Below, in pieces: positions 52,126-61,700 of a DNA stretch of 64,000 bases. Source of the DNA: Cognatilysobacter bugurensis (GTDB lineage: Bacteria; Pseudomonadota; Gammaproteobacteria; Xanthomonadales; Xanthomonadaceae); the NCBI RefSeq assembly GCF_014652095.1, contig NZ_BMYD01000003.1, forward strand, positions 310,001 to 374,000. Reading direction: 5' to 3'. The position numbers were made by a program, and so were the translations under genes. Under the pieces are notes generated by a model. The model searched no databases. It worked only from the letters and a program-made list of their open reading frames with translations, and was not told where the DNA came from. Each line of letters begins with the position of its first letter. The first letter of the stretch is position 1.

Positions 52126-52386
52126 TCAGCGGAACATGCCGGGCAGGAAGCTGTGCCAGCGCACGGACGTGCGGGAGCCGCTGTCGCCGTGCAGCGCCGG
52201 GCGCGGCTTGGTCTCGCGCACCGGTGCGGGCGCGCGTGCGGGCCGCACCTTGGCTTTGTCCGCGGCGGAGACCTCGGCGGTCTGCTCGGGGCAGCCGCCG
52301 CTGTTGGGCGAGCTGTATTTGAAGTCGCGCGCGGGAGCGCTCGCACTGGCGAACGCGATCAGCAGGCAGCAGCACAGGCGCAACAT
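52126..52386 (-). CDS. Small secreted hypothetical protein
   Basis: 86 residues. ATG 52386: signal peptide MLRLCCCLLIAFASASAPAR with two or three Cys inside; mature part FKYSSPNSGGCPEQTAEVSA with one Cys, then Pro/Arg-rich, ending RTSVRWHSFLPGMFR. It lies 5 bp upstream of the mtfA start and is probably required for mtfA translation. No family recognised. Confidence 0.65.
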   Translation of the reverse strand: MLRLCCCLLIAFASASAPARDFKYSSPNSGGCPEQTAEVSAADKAKVRPARAPAPVRETKPRPALHGDSGSRTSVRWHSFLPGMFR

Positions 52387-52605
52387 GGCGGAGTCCCTCG
52401 CGACGTTCGGGCCGGTCCGGCATCCGGCCGGCCCGTTCGATCGGGGACTATACCGGCGTTCCATGACCGGCTGGCGCGGCGGCGATAGCGCGCCGACGAG
52501 CGGTCGTCGAGCCCGGCGCGGACGGAGCCGGCCGCATAATGCCGCGATGCCCTCCATCGACGTTCCCGTCCCGCTGCCCTGCGCTGCCGTGGCGCTCCGG
52601 CGCGC

Positions 52606-53634
52606 ATGACCGCGCACGCCCCATCGCCCGATGCGCGCGGGCTCGACGAGCGCGCCCTGCTGGCGCGGCTCATCGCCGGCCCCGTGTCCGGGGATGCGCT
52701 GGCGCAGGAGACCGGGCTCACCCGCGCGGCGATCTGGAAACGCATCGCCGCACTGCGCGAAGCGGGCGTGCCGATCGAAGCACGCGCGGGCCGTGGCTAC
52801 CGCCTGGCAGCGCCGGTCGACCTGCTCGACGCGGCGACGATCCTCCATGCGCTGCCGCCCGCGGCGCGCGCGCGGCTTTCGGAGCTCGAGGTTGCGTGGT
52901 CGCTCGAGTCGACGAACACGGCACTGCTGCAGGCGGCCGTTCCGCCCGCTGGCGCGCGCGTGCTGCTTGCCGAGCGCCAGACCGGCGGCCGCGGGCGGCT
53001 CGGGCGCGCGTGGGCCTCCCCGTTGGCGGCGCACGTCTACCTGTCGCTCGCGCGCGGTTTCAGCGGCGGTCTTGCGCGGCTTGGCGGGCTCAGCCTCGTC
53101 GCCGGCGTCGCGGTCGCGCAGGCGCTGCATGCGCTCGGTTTCGTGCAAGTCCGGCTCAAGTGGCCGAACGACATCGTCGTCGACGACGGCGCAGGGCTTC
53201 GCAAGCTCGGCGGCCTGCTCGTCGAAGGCGGCGGTGAGTTCGCAGGCGCGGCGCGTGCGGTGACCGGGCTCGGGCTCAACGTCCGCATGCCCGAGGCCGC
53301 GGCGGCTGCGATCGACCAGCCGTGGTGTGATCTTGCCGGTCTTGCCGCGCCCGCCGCAGCGCCGTCACGCAGCGCCGTCGCCGCCGCCATGCTTGCGCAT
53401 TTGCTGCCCGCGCTCGACGCGTTCGATGCCGACGGGCTGGCGCCGTTTCTGCAGCGCTATGCGGCGTTCGATGTGCTCTCGGGCCGCGCCATCGCGTTGC
53501 ATGACGCAGGCAACGTTGCCCAGGGCACCGCGCTCGGTCTCGCCGACGACGGCGCGCTGCGCGTGCGGCTCGATGACGGCAGCGAGCGCCGCGTGCACGC
53601 GGGCGAAGTCAGCGTGAGGCGGAGCGCGGCATGA
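52606..53634 (+). CDS. birA: Bifunctional biotin-protein ligase/biotin operon repressor BirA
   Basis: 342 residues. N-terminal winged helix-turn-helix (about 12-68: ALAQETGLTRAAIWKRIAAL, GRGYRL), then the ligase domain with ERQTGGRGRLGRAWASP (biotinyl-AMP loop), VYLSLAR, KWPNDIVVDDG (Lys185) and GLGLNVRMP, and an SH3-like C-terminal domain. The full-length form with an HTH represses biotin genes as well as biotinylating carboxylases. Overlaps coaX by 4 bp. Confidence 0.96.
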   Translation: MTAHAPSPDARGLDERALLARLIAGPVSGDALAQETGLTRAAIWKRIAALREAGVPIEARAGRGYRLAAPVDLLDAATILHALPPAARARLSELEVAWSLESTNTALLQAAVPPAGARVLLAERQTGGRGRLGRAWASPLAAHVYLSLARGFSGGLARLGGLSLVAGVAVAQALHALGFVQVRLKWPNDIVVDDGAGLRKLGGLLVEGGGEFAGAARAVTGLGLNVRMPEAAAAAIDQPWCDLAGLAAPAAAPSRSAVAAAMLAHLLPALDAFDADGLAPFLQRYAAFDVLSGRAIALHDAGNVAQGTALGLADDGALRVRLDDGSERRVHAGEVSVRRSAA

Positions 53635-54380
53635 CAGTCTGGCTGTTCGACCTCGGCAACACGCGCCTCAAGTGCGCGCCGCTGCAAAACGATGGTCGCG
53701 TCGGGCCGGTGCAGGCGATCGCGCACACGGCGCTCGACGGTGCCGACGCAATGGCCGACGCGCTTGCACGGGCTCTGCCGCCCCGCATCGGCGTCGCCCA
53801 TGTCGCGAGCGTCGCATCGGAGGCGCAGCGCGTCGCCTTGCTCGACGCGTTGACCGCGCGATGCGGCCGGATCGGCTTGGCGCGCACGCAGCCGCGTTTC
53901 GCGGGACTGCGCATCGCCTACGCACAGCCCCAGCGGCTCGGCGTCGACCGTTTCCTCGCGATGCTCGGCGCGCGCGCGGCCACGCCCGAGGCCGTGCTCG
54001 TGTGCGGCGTCGGAACTGCGCTGACGCTGGACCTCGTCGACGCAGCCGGCGGGCACCGCGGCGGGCGTATCGCCCCGTCGCCCACGCTGATGCGCGAGAG
54101 CTTGCACGCGCGGGCCGCGCAGCTGCCGATCGAGGGCGGGGCGTACCGCGAGTTTGCCGACGACACCCTCGATGCGCTCGCCTCGGGGTGCGAAGGCGCC
54201 GCGCTGGCGCTGATCCGCGACGCGCAGCATGCGGCGCAGCGGACTCTCGGCGCCACGCCGCGCCTGATCGTCCATGGCGGCGGCGCGGCGCCGCTGCTGT
54301 CGCAGCTGCCCGATGCGCAGTTCGAGCCGTCGCTCGTGCTCGACGGGCTCGCGGTCTGGGCGCAGGTCGAGCATGCGTAA
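53631..54380 (+). CDS. coaX: Type III pantothenate kinase CoaX
   Basis: 249 residues. DLGNTRLKCAPL near the N-terminus (phosphate-binding DxGNT), LGVDRFLAMLGAR, VCGVGTALTLDLVDAAG and RIAPSPTLMRESLHARA are the CoaX signatures. It catalyses the first step of CoA synthesis and needs a monovalent cation. Coupled to birA (ATGA), as in Xanthomonas. Confidence 0.96.
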   Translation: MTVWLFDLGNTRLKCAPLQNDGRVGPVQAIAHTALDGADAMADALARALPPRIGVAHVASVASEAQRVALLDALTARCGRIGLARTQPRFAGLRIAYAQPQRLGVDRFLAMLGARAATPEAVLVCGVGTALTLDLVDAAGGHRGGRIAPSPTLMRESLHARAAQLPIEGGAYREFADDTLDALASGCEGAALALIRDAQHAAQRTLGATPRLIVHGGGAAPLLSQLPDAQFEPSLVLDGLAVWAQVEHA

Positions 54381-54417
54381 CGTGGCGGCGATGCGCGGCG
54401 CGCACGCGGCGCCCGAC

Positions 54418-54423
54418 TAGAAT
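54418..54423 (+). promoter_or_regulatory. TAGAAT -10 box, near-leaderless SPOR gene
   Basis: TAGAAT is 7 bp before the SPOR gene ATG (54430), which places the transcription start at or near the ATG. The same CTAGAAT motif occurs before the tRNA gene at 55092, as expected for a shared vegetative promoter form. Confidence 0.55.
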
Positions 54424-54429
54424 CGCGCC

Positions 54430-55080
54430 ATGTACGCACGCGCGCTCCTCGTCCTGCTGGCCGTGCTCAACCTCGGCGTCGGTGCCTGGTGGTGGGCACA
54501 CGCGCCTGCGTCCTCACGCGCAGCGGCTGCGGAGGTCGCCGGCGTGGCGGCCCTGCAGCTCGCGAGCGAGCGCTCCACTGAAGCGGCGCCTGCCGCGGCA
54601 GCGCCCGTACCGCTGCCTGAAGACGCGGCCTGCATCGCGCTCGGTCCGTTCGGCGATGCGACGAGCGCGGCCCGCGCGCAGACGCAGCTCGCGCCTCAGG
54701 TGCTCACAAGCCGTCTGGTCGAGCGCGCCGCGGGCACCGTGCGGGGCTGGCGCGTGTTGGTGCCGCCGCAGCCGACGCGCGCCGAGGCCGACGCCGTCGC
54801 CGCACGGATCGCAGCGGCCGGTTTCAGCGATCTCTTCGTGCTGCGGCAGGGCGCGGACACCAACGCCGTCGCGCTGGGCCTCTATCAGGCCGAGGCCACC
54901 GCCCGGCGACGGGCCGGCGCGCTCGCGGCGGCGGGGTTCGACGCCCGCGCCGAGCCCGTGGGCACCACGCTCGAGCCGTGGCTCGAAATCGCGCTGCCTG
55001 CCGGCGCCGACGCGGCCCCGCTCGCCACGCTCGCCGCGGTGCCGCGTGCCGAGCCCACCGCCTGCGACCCGCTGCGGTGA
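54430..55080 (+). CDS. SPOR domain protein
   Basis: 216 residues. One N-terminal membrane helix (ARALLVLLAVLNLGVGAWWW) and an Ala-rich linker, then CIALGPFGDATSAARAQTQL, VRGWRVLVPPQPTRAEADAV and FSDLFVLRQGADTNAVALGL, which is a SPOR-like fold that binds glycan strands lacking stem peptides at the division site. It is likely a single-pass periplasmic protein. Follows coaX, as in related genomes. Confidence 0.85.
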   Translation: MYARALLVLLAVLNLGVGAWWWAHAPASSRAAAAEVAGVAALQLASERSTEAAPAAAAPVPLPEDAACIALGPFGDATSAARAQTQLAPQVLTSRLVERAAGTVRGWRVLVPPQPTRAEADAVAARIAAAGFSDLFVLRQGADTNAVALGLYQAEATARRRAGALAAAGFDARAEPVGTTLEPWLEIALPAGADAAPLATLAAVPRAEPTACDPLR

Positions 55081-55091
55081 CGCATGCGCGC

Positions 55092-55097
55092 TAGAAT
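55092..55097 (+). promoter_or_regulatory. TAGAAT -10 box of tRNA-Thr
   Basis: TAGAAT lies 11 bp before the mature tRNA 5' end (55108), consistent with a start a few bases before the tRNA. No clear -35. Confidence 0.6.
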
Positions 55098-55107
55098 GCG
55101 CGCCTGT

Positions 55108-55183
55108 GCCGGCTTAGCTCAGTTGGTAGAGCAACTGATTTGTAATCAGTAGGTCGTCGGTTCGATTCCGACAGCCGGCACCA
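55108..55183 (+). tRNA. tRNA-Thr (anticodon TGT)
   Basis: 76 nt including an encoded CCA. Acceptor stem GCCGGCT / AGCCGGC, D-loop AGCTCAGTTGGTAGAGC, anticodon stem-loop CTGATTTGTAATCAG with TGT, variable loop AGGTC, T arm GTCGGTTCGATTCCGAC. All parts are regular. It reads ACA-type Thr codons. The 3' end is the probable attachment site of the integrase remnant 170 bp downstream. Confidence 0.99.
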
Positions 55184-55225
55184 AATGAGGGTCTCAAGCT
55201 CTCCCGAGCTGGACCGAATTGAGAG

Positions 55226-55254
55226 AAAAAACCCCGCTTTTTGCGGGGTTTTTT
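55226..55254 (+). terminator. Rho-independent terminator of tRNA-Thr
   Basis: Stem AAAAAACCCCGC / GCGGGGTTTTTT with a 5-nt T-rich loop, the typical xanthomonad tRNA terminator, 43 bp past the CCA end. Confidence 0.95.
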
Positions 55255-55355
55255 ATTGCATGCCGTCCTGGGGGTGTCCCGCTGAAGCCCATGCCCTGTG
55301 GGGGTATAGGTAGGGGTACATTGCCCCCCTCCGGGGGTACCGACTCTAGGGTGCA

Positions 55356-55895
55356 ATGGCATCTGGAACTGGCAAGCTGACGGCCATCGTCATCAAGGCG
55401 GCTGCGCCTGGGAAGCTGTTCGACGGAGGCGGGCTGTACCTCCATGTGCGCGAGAACGGAGCCCGCTACTGGCGAGTGAAGTACCGCCACCTAGGCCGGG
55501 AAGGTCTGCTGTCCTTCGGGGTGTACCCCGAGGTCTCACTGGCCGAGGCTCGTCGTCGGCGTGACGAAGCGCGCGCAACGACTCGCGGTGGGCGAGATAC
55601 CGGGGCCGTGAAGCGGGAGCGAAAGCTGGCTGCGGTCACTTCCGCAGCGAACAGTCTCGAGGCGGTCGCCACCGAATTCTTGGGAGCGCAGCGGAGAAAG
55701 CTAGCCTTTTCGACGTTTGCGAAGTCGCAGTGGATCCTCCGGGATAACGTGTGCGCGTGGCTGGGGTCGCACCCATTGCTGAAATTGAAGCTCCTGAGCT
55801 GCTCGCCGTCTTACGCCGGATCGAGCAGCGAGGAGCCCATGAGACAGCGCATCGGACCAAGGAACATCGCGGCTGCTCGCAATAGGTGTCGGTGA
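55356..55895 (+). pseudogene. Remnant of a P4-type tyrosine integrase
   Basis: Residues 1-90 are an intact DUF4102 arm-binding domain (FDGGGLYLHVRENGARYW, SFGVYPEVSLAEARRRRDEA). The next domain is recognisable (LEAVATEFLGAQRRKLAFST), but near 55770 the frame breaks: in the +1 frame the protein continues PIAEIEAPELLAVLRRIEQR and THRTK-like HETAHRTKEHRG, then a TAG at 55883. The catalytic R-H-R-Y domain is missing. The gene is dead by frameshift plus truncation. Position next to tRNA-Thr is the usual integration site. Confidence 0.85.
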
Positions 55896-56068
55896 ACCCG
55901 CGGCATCGGCTCGGGCAATATCGACGGCTCAGGTCCCGCAGCCGCGCGCCTACGCCTGGTTTGTACGGCGTGGGACGCAGCGTGCTCCACTTAAGGTCGG
56001 CCGACGCTTTCGCATAGCTGCGGTCGGGTCCGTCGGGTACTGTCGGCCTCCTCACGGGGGAGGACACC

Positions 56069-57574
56069 ATGCAAAGCACTCGCATCTGGCTGGGGGCGGC
56101 CGTGCTGGGCACGGCGCTGAGCGCACACGCAGCGCCGCGGCAAGCGGATAAGCCGCCAGTCGAGTGGGCCGCGTACATCGAAGCGGTCCGCGCCGCGGAC
56201 CGCATGGAGGGCGCCGAGGCACGCTGCCTGGCGCATCCGGACCTGCCCGGCAACAGATGGCGCCCGGACGCGGGCAAGTGGCGCTGCGCCGTGTTGCGCG
56301 AGCCGCTGCATTCGCTCGACGCGATCGAACGGTTGCTGCAGACCGAGGCCGGCCGTGCCGAGCTAGAAAGGGACTTCGCGCAGCTGCTCGATGCGCATTA
56401 CAGCGACCCGGACCGCCGTGAGCAGATCTTCAACGCGTTCTATCCGTTCGATCGCAGCGACCGCGCGGGCAAAATCGCAAATCGCTGGCTCGAGGCCGCC
56501 CCGGACAGCGCATTCGCCCACGCCGCACTTGCATCCCACCACGACGCGCTTGGCTGGGCTGCGCGTGGCACTGCGTACGCACGCGACACGTCGGACGAGC
56601 AGTTAGAGCGCATGACGGCAAATTTTTCGAAAGCCGTGCCGCTGTATCTCAAAGCACTCGAGATCGAGCCGCGGCTGTCACCAGCCTGCACGGAACTGGC
56701 CGCGATCGGCCGGCAGTCGTCCGACGCGCTGCAGACGTATGCGATAGCCGCGTGCACCAAAGTCGATCCAGACTCCTACCACGTCACGCTCGAGCGCCTC
56801 AATGGCGCGCAGCCGAAGTGGGGCGGCTCCGACACGCAGCTACGCGAGGCGGTCGCCCATGCGGAAGCGCGCGTGACGCGCAATCCCATGCTGGGCGCAT
56901 TGCTGGGCGAAGGCGCCGGTTATGCGCCCAGCAATGCGGAGGACTTCCGCGAAGTCGCCGACGAACTGGCTGCAGCCGCACAGATGGGGCCGAGCGCCGG
57001 CCTCAGCGGACGAGCGGGCAGCGGCTACCAGCGCCGCGGTGAGTTCTGGGCCGCGATCGTCTACCTGTCGCAAAGCCTGCGCTACGCACCCGAGGATGCC
57101 AGCCGCCGCTATCAGCGGGCGGGCGCCCTGCACGCAGTAAGCGAACTCGACTGGGCACTCCGCGACATGGAGGTGGTACTGCGCCACGAACCGGACGACG
57201 GCTGGCATCAGTTGCGCATGGGCGAAATTCTCGCTGAGCGCGACGGCGATCGCGCCGCGCGCGAGCACTTCAAGCGGGCCGCGACATTTCCCGAGACCCG
57301 CAAACACGCACTGCGTCAGTTGTGCGGCGGTCTGCTCCACGACCGCGAGCACGGCCAGGCCGGTGCATGCACGCTTGAATTCATCACCGCGTACCCGAGC
57401 GACGGTGAGGCGTGGCTGCAACGCACGCATTTCCTGGTCGCCACGAAAAGCCCGCAGGCCAGCGCGGCGATCGAGCGTTTCCTGAAGCACGCAGACCTCA
57501 GCGACGAGCGGCAACAGGCGGCGGTGGAATGGTTCACGCAGCCCCGCACGCCGAAAGGCGCAGGAGCGAAGTGA
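56069..57574 (+). CDS. Secreted TPR-like protein (DUF4034 type)
   Basis: 501 residues. GGGGGAGG upstream gives a strong start at 56069. Signal peptide MQSTRIWLGAAVLGTALSAH, cleaved near AHAAPRQ. The body is helical with TPR-like repeats: RWLEAAPDSAFAHAALASHH, ALEIEPRLSPACTELAAIG, FWAAIVYLSQSLRYAPEDAS and RAALHAVSELDW-like stretches. The N-terminal third resembles DUF4034 proteins (ALGWAARGTAYA). Probably periplasmic; function unknown. It overlaps the next gene by 1 bp (TGATG). Confidence 0.75.
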   Translation: MQSTRIWLGAAVLGTALSAHAAPRQADKPPVEWAAYIEAVRAADRMEGAEARCLAHPDLPGNRWRPDAGKWRCAVLREPLHSLDAIERLLQTEAGRAELERDFAQLLDAHYSDPDRREQIFNAFYPFDRSDRAGKIANRWLEAAPDSAFAHAALASHHDALGWAARGTAYARDTSDEQLERMTANFSKAVPLYLKALEIEPRLSPACTELAAIGRQSSDALQTYAIAACTKVDPDSYHVTLERLNGAQPKWGGSDTQLREAVAHAEARVTRNPMLGALLGEGAGYAPSNAEDFREVADELAAAAQMGPSAGLSGRAGSGYQRRGEFWAAIVYLSQSLRYAPEDASRRYQRAGALHAVSELDWALRDMEVVLRHEPDDGWHQLRMGEILAERDGDRAAREHFKRAATFPETRKHALRQLCGGLLHDREHGQAGACTLEFITAYPSDGEAWLQRTHFLVATKSPQASAAIERFLKHADLSDERQQAAVEWFTQPRTPKGAGAK

Positions 57575-58338
57575 TGAGTCGACCTACTCATCGTCCACGC
57601 CGGCTGCGCGTGTGCCAGAACGGCTCGGCGGCGCAGCGCATGCGCGCACTCCTGGCTACGACGCTGCTCGCGATCACGGCCGCCAGCACCGCTGCCGGCG
57701 GCCGTCCGTCATCGCCGACCGCCGCCGATGCGCTCGTACTCGGGCCCGATGCGACCGTGGCCGGCGAATCCTTCGGTGCGCTCACCGCGCGCTGGTGGCA
57801 ATGGGCCGAGCGCATGCCGATTGCGCCCTACCTTGATCCTGACGGGCGCCTGTGTGACCTGGATCAAAGCGGCGAGGTCTGGTTCCTCGCAGGCACTGAC
57901 GGCTCGTCGGCAGTCGAGCGCAGCTGCGTAATCCCGGCCGGTCGCCACATCCTCGTGCCAGTCATCAACATGCGCCACAGCAATCCCGCGTCCGGCCACG
58001 GTCGCGCGCTGCCGCTCCCATGCAAGGTGCTGCAGGAGGCCGCTGCCGTGAACAACGATCGGCTCGGCAGTGCCGTCGTCCTCCTCGACGGTGTGCCCGT
58101 GACCGACGTCGCCCGCTACCGCGTGCGCAGTGCCGGCTGCTTCCGCCTTTACGAAGGTGACGACACCGCGCCACTCACCGCCTCCGACGGCTACTGGTTG
58201 CTCATCAAGCCGCTGCCACCGGGTCGCCACGTGCTGAGCATCGGGGCGAACTACGCGGCCGGCGAAGCGGGGTATGGAGAGATGGTGCAGAATTTCGAAT
58301 ACGATCTGCACGTGGGTGGGTGGACGAATCTGCTCTAG
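57574..58338 (+). CDS. Secreted hypothetical protein
   Basis: 254 residues from ATG 57574; ATG 57640 (MRALLATTLLAITAASTAAG) is an alternative that gives a cleaner signal peptide. Mature part has LTARWWQWAERMPIAPYLDP, WFLAGTDGSSAVERSCVIPA, HILVPVINMRHSNPASG and a beta-rich C-terminal half (YWLLIKPLPPGRHVLSIGAN, YDLHVGGWTNLL). Three Cys residues could pair. No family recognised. Translationally coupled to the TPR-like gene. Confidence 0.7.
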   Translation: MSRPTHRPRRLRVCQNGSAAQRMRALLATTLLAITAASTAAGGRPSSPTAADALVLGPDATVAGESFGALTARWWQWAERMPIAPYLDPDGRLCDLDQSGEVWFLAGTDGSSAVERSCVIPAGRHILVPVINMRHSNPASGHGRALPLPCKVLQEAAAVNNDRLGSAVVLLDGVPVTDVARYRVRSAGCFRLYEGDDTAPLTASDGYWLLIKPLPPGRHVLSIGANYAAGEAGYGEMVQNFEYDLHVGGWTNLL

Positions 58339-58512
58339 GCGACGGGCTCGTTTCCGACAGAAGGCTGCCGATTTTTCGTCTCGGCCATTGCGGTGCTCGT
58401 GCAACCTGATGCCAATCGCCGCCAAGCCGAGGCAGATACCCGCACCACGGGTACTGAAGTCCCCACCGTGCCAGATTTGGCGAGTCGCGGTCGCAGAGGG
58501 CGACTAGCCTTG

Positions 58513-58539
58513 GAGCACAGCATCGCGGGTGCTGTGCTC
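58513..58539. repeat. Hairpin repeat, copy 1
   Basis: GAGCACAGCA / TGCTGTGCTC, perfect 10-bp stem with a 7-nt loop. A near copy (one stem mismatch, same loop size) lies at 62168-62194, so the helicase gene sits between the two. Confidence 0.8.
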
Positions 58540-58693
58540 GGACCGCGGCGGACCCTTACCTCTGACGGCAGGGGACTAGCATGCAGGTCGTCGAGGCTGA
58601 GAGCGGCCCCGCACCGAGCGCCGAGTCAGCCGTAAAGAACGGCTGCCTCTATCGCTATAGTGTCGCCAGCAAAGGGAGGCGGGTAGCATTCTC

Positions 58694-58717
58694 GAAATGC
58701 ACTCTGACCCCTTTTCC
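58694..58717 (-). repeat. REP-like GGGGTCAGAGT motif, left side, inverted
   Basis: On the minus strand: GGAAAAGGGGTCAGAGTGCA, followed by TTTC. Matches the GGGGTCAGAGT-x-CATTTTC type motif seen near Y1-transposase/REP elements in many proteobacteria (from memory). Counterparts on the plus strand lie at 62066-62090 and 62127-62146. Confidence 0.65.
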
Positions 58718-58754
58718 ACCGGAGCGATCGACGGTCCGCAGGGGGCGAGGCCGC

Positions 58755-61700
58755 CTAGGACACTGCGGCGGCGAACTGCGCAAAGAGGTCGCCCGGGAGC
58801 TCGCTCACCAGCCGCCACTTAATCGCCATGGGCCGCTCACCTTCGTGTGACACGTAAGTGGCTGGCCCTAGGAACCAGAACGCGCGGTCGTCCTGCGTCA
58901 ACCGGGCAAACAGGAGCACGTGGCTGCCGCGGGTGGCGTGCTGCTGGTAGCGCAGGCCTGTCTCGCTGCTTTCCCGAGTCGTGGACTGGCTCTCCCAGTG
59001 GATCAGCTCCCGGCTGATTGCGTAGTCCCTATAGCGGGTGGTCGGCGCGAACTGGCCGTCGGACTTGTCCAGCGTGAAGACGAAGGCGTCGACGCACCCC
59101 TCGGGAAACCAGCGCACGCCTTCGCGCCAAGTGGGGACGGGCGTGCTCGAAGCCGGGCCCAAGGCAGCGAGAATCTCTCGCCGTGTATAGCGGGCATGGA
59201 CGTTGAGCGGGACCTCGGCAAGTGTCGCCAGCGGTTCCTGGACGTGATCAATCCGTGCCTCTAGTACGTCCAGGAGTTCTAGCAGCTCAGCCAACACTTG
59301 CGGGTGCTGCCGGAGCAGCGCGGCCCCAGCCTCGAGTGATTCTGCAGCGCCCGGCACCGTTTCAAGCAGAACGGCAACCAGCATGTGCAAGAGCCGGCGC
59401 TCGCGCAGTCCTTGGACCTCAGGTGTCAGCTCGTCAGCGCTCGTCGCAAAGGCTTGATACGCCCCAATGCGCTCGGGGTCGTCTACATGCAGCACGCGTC
59501 CTAATCCGCGGCGCAGCGCCGCTTCATGGGGACCGTGGGGCAAGGTCGAGATGCCACCCGCTTCCAGCAGGTCGGACCAGCAGTGATTGGCGGCATAGAT
59601 CTCCTCAAGGGAGAGGCCGGTTTCGTCCAGGAACCGTGTAAGGGTCGGGCGGCCGACGTGCTCTGCAACGCGCCGTAGCTCGTTGGCTTTTGACGGCCAA
59701 GTGCTGGGCACGCTGTTTTTCAGGTTGTCGAGAACGATCCGAGCCGCCACGGGGTCGAGCTGCATGTGGCAGCCGCTGGGAAGAAACGGGAAGCCCTGCT
59801 CGACCTGCTCAATCACCCGCTTGCGCGTTCCACCGAGTAGTGCGCCTAGCCGGTTTTGGAACCGGAATTCCTTCCGGTGCTGCGCGACGAAGTCCAACAC
59901 GGTGCAGACCGTCTTTTCTGGGTGGCGCCTCAGGCCACGACCAAGTTGCTGAAGGAAGATGGTTGAGCTGTCGGTGTGCCGAAGTAGCAGCAGGGTGTCG
60001 ATGCTGGGAATGTCGACCCCTTCGTTGAAGAGGTCGACGGTGAAAACGGCCCGCAGCGCACCCGATGCCAGTTGCTGCAGCGCCTCGGCGCGGGCGGGTG
60101 ATGGCGTCGTGCCCACCACGGCCACGGCCGGCAGGCCGGCGGCGCGGAAATGGGCGGCCATGAACTCTGCGTGGCGTACCGAAACGCAGAACCCGAGTGC
60201 CCGCATCTTGTGGAGGTCGGGCACGGTCCTCTCGACATTGGCGATGACGAGGCGAGCGAGGACGTCGCTGCCCGTCACCAGATTTTCGAGCTCGCCGACG
60301 TCGTACCCCGTACCGCGGCGCCACGTAACGTTGCGCAGGTCCGTGCCGTCATTGATGCCGTAGTAGGCGAAGGGGGCGAGCCGCTGCTGGTCAATGGCGT
60401 CCCACAAGCGAAGCTCAGCGGCGATCCGCCCGCCGAACCACTGCAGGATCGGCGCGCCGTCGCCGCGTTCGGGCGTGGCGGTCAGGCCCAGCAGTTCGCG
60501 CGGAAGCAGGTGTTCCAACAAATTGGAGTAGGTGGGGGCAGCCGCATGGTGGAACTCATCGACGATCACGACGTCGAAATGATCCGGCTGAAGATTTGCA
60601 AGGGTGGCGGCGGCCAGGGTTTGGATCGACGCGAAAACATGCTCGAACGCGGCAGGGCGCTGGCCGTCGACCCAGAGTTCGCCAAAGGCCGCATCTCTAA
60701 GCGCGTGTCGGAACGTCGCCAAGCTCTGTTCAAGAATCTCTTTTCGGTGAGCGACGAAGAGCAGCCGTGCCCGGGGCAGCCGGGCTCGGAGCCGCTGGTA
60801 ATCGAGCGCAGCCATCACGGTCTTGCCGGTCCCGGTCGCAGCAACCAGCAGGTTCCGGTGGTGCCCTTGAAGTCGAGAAAGTTCGATGAGTTCAAGCAGT
60901 CGCGACTGGAACGGCTCAGGCCTTAATTCAATGGGGCTCAGATAGACACGCGGCCCCGAGTTGGCAGGCACCTGCGTAAGCAGCCGGAACTCGGCGGGGT
61001 CGAACGGCCGGAAGTCTTCGTTGCTCCAATAGGTCTCGAAGACCGCGGAGAACTTGTCGATCACATCGGGATTGCGAGCGCCGGCAACGCGCACGTTCCA
61101 CTCAAGGCCGGTCACCTGGGCTGAATGGGTTAGGTTCGAAGAGCCGATGTACGCGGTTGAATAGCCTGATGCCCGATGAAACAGCCAAGCCTTGGCGTGC
61201 AGCCGAGTGCTCGACGTGTCGTAAGACACTCGGATCTCCGCGCCCAGCTCATGCAGGGCCTCAAGCGCAGCCAGCTCGGTCGATCCCGTATAGGTAGTGG
61301 TCAACAGGCGAAGGCGCCGCCCGTGCTCACAATGCCGACGTAACAGGTCAGTGAGCGGGCGGATACCGGTTTGCCTGACAAACGCCATGAGCACGTCAAT
61401 GCGATCAGCCGATGGGATTTCCGTCCTCAGCTGGTGCCCCACACGAGGTTCGCCGGGCGCGTTGGTCAGCAGCGTCGTGTCCAGAAGTGGTGTCGCGGGC
61501 AGCGAGACGGCTGCGGGTGCGCCATCAGGCAGCAGACCCATGATTGCGCGAAGCACGCTTCCGTCGTCGTGGAGTTTGTCCTTTTGATCGACGCCAGCAC
61601 TGGGAACGTCTTGGAGGAGCCGAATCACTTGCTGGGCGAGCGCGATTCCCAGCGATGCACGCTGCTTGCGGTCAAACGAGGAGACTGTTTGCTTAAGCAG

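Larger units (their letters stand above)
58339..58754. other. Intergenic stretch with hairpin and REP-like motif
   Basis: No gene seen in 415 bp between the secreted pair and the end of the helicase gene. It holds a 10-bp hairpin (58513-58539) and an inverted GGGGTCAGAGT motif (58701-58715), both of which have counterparts on the other side of the helicase gene. Confidence 0.6.
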
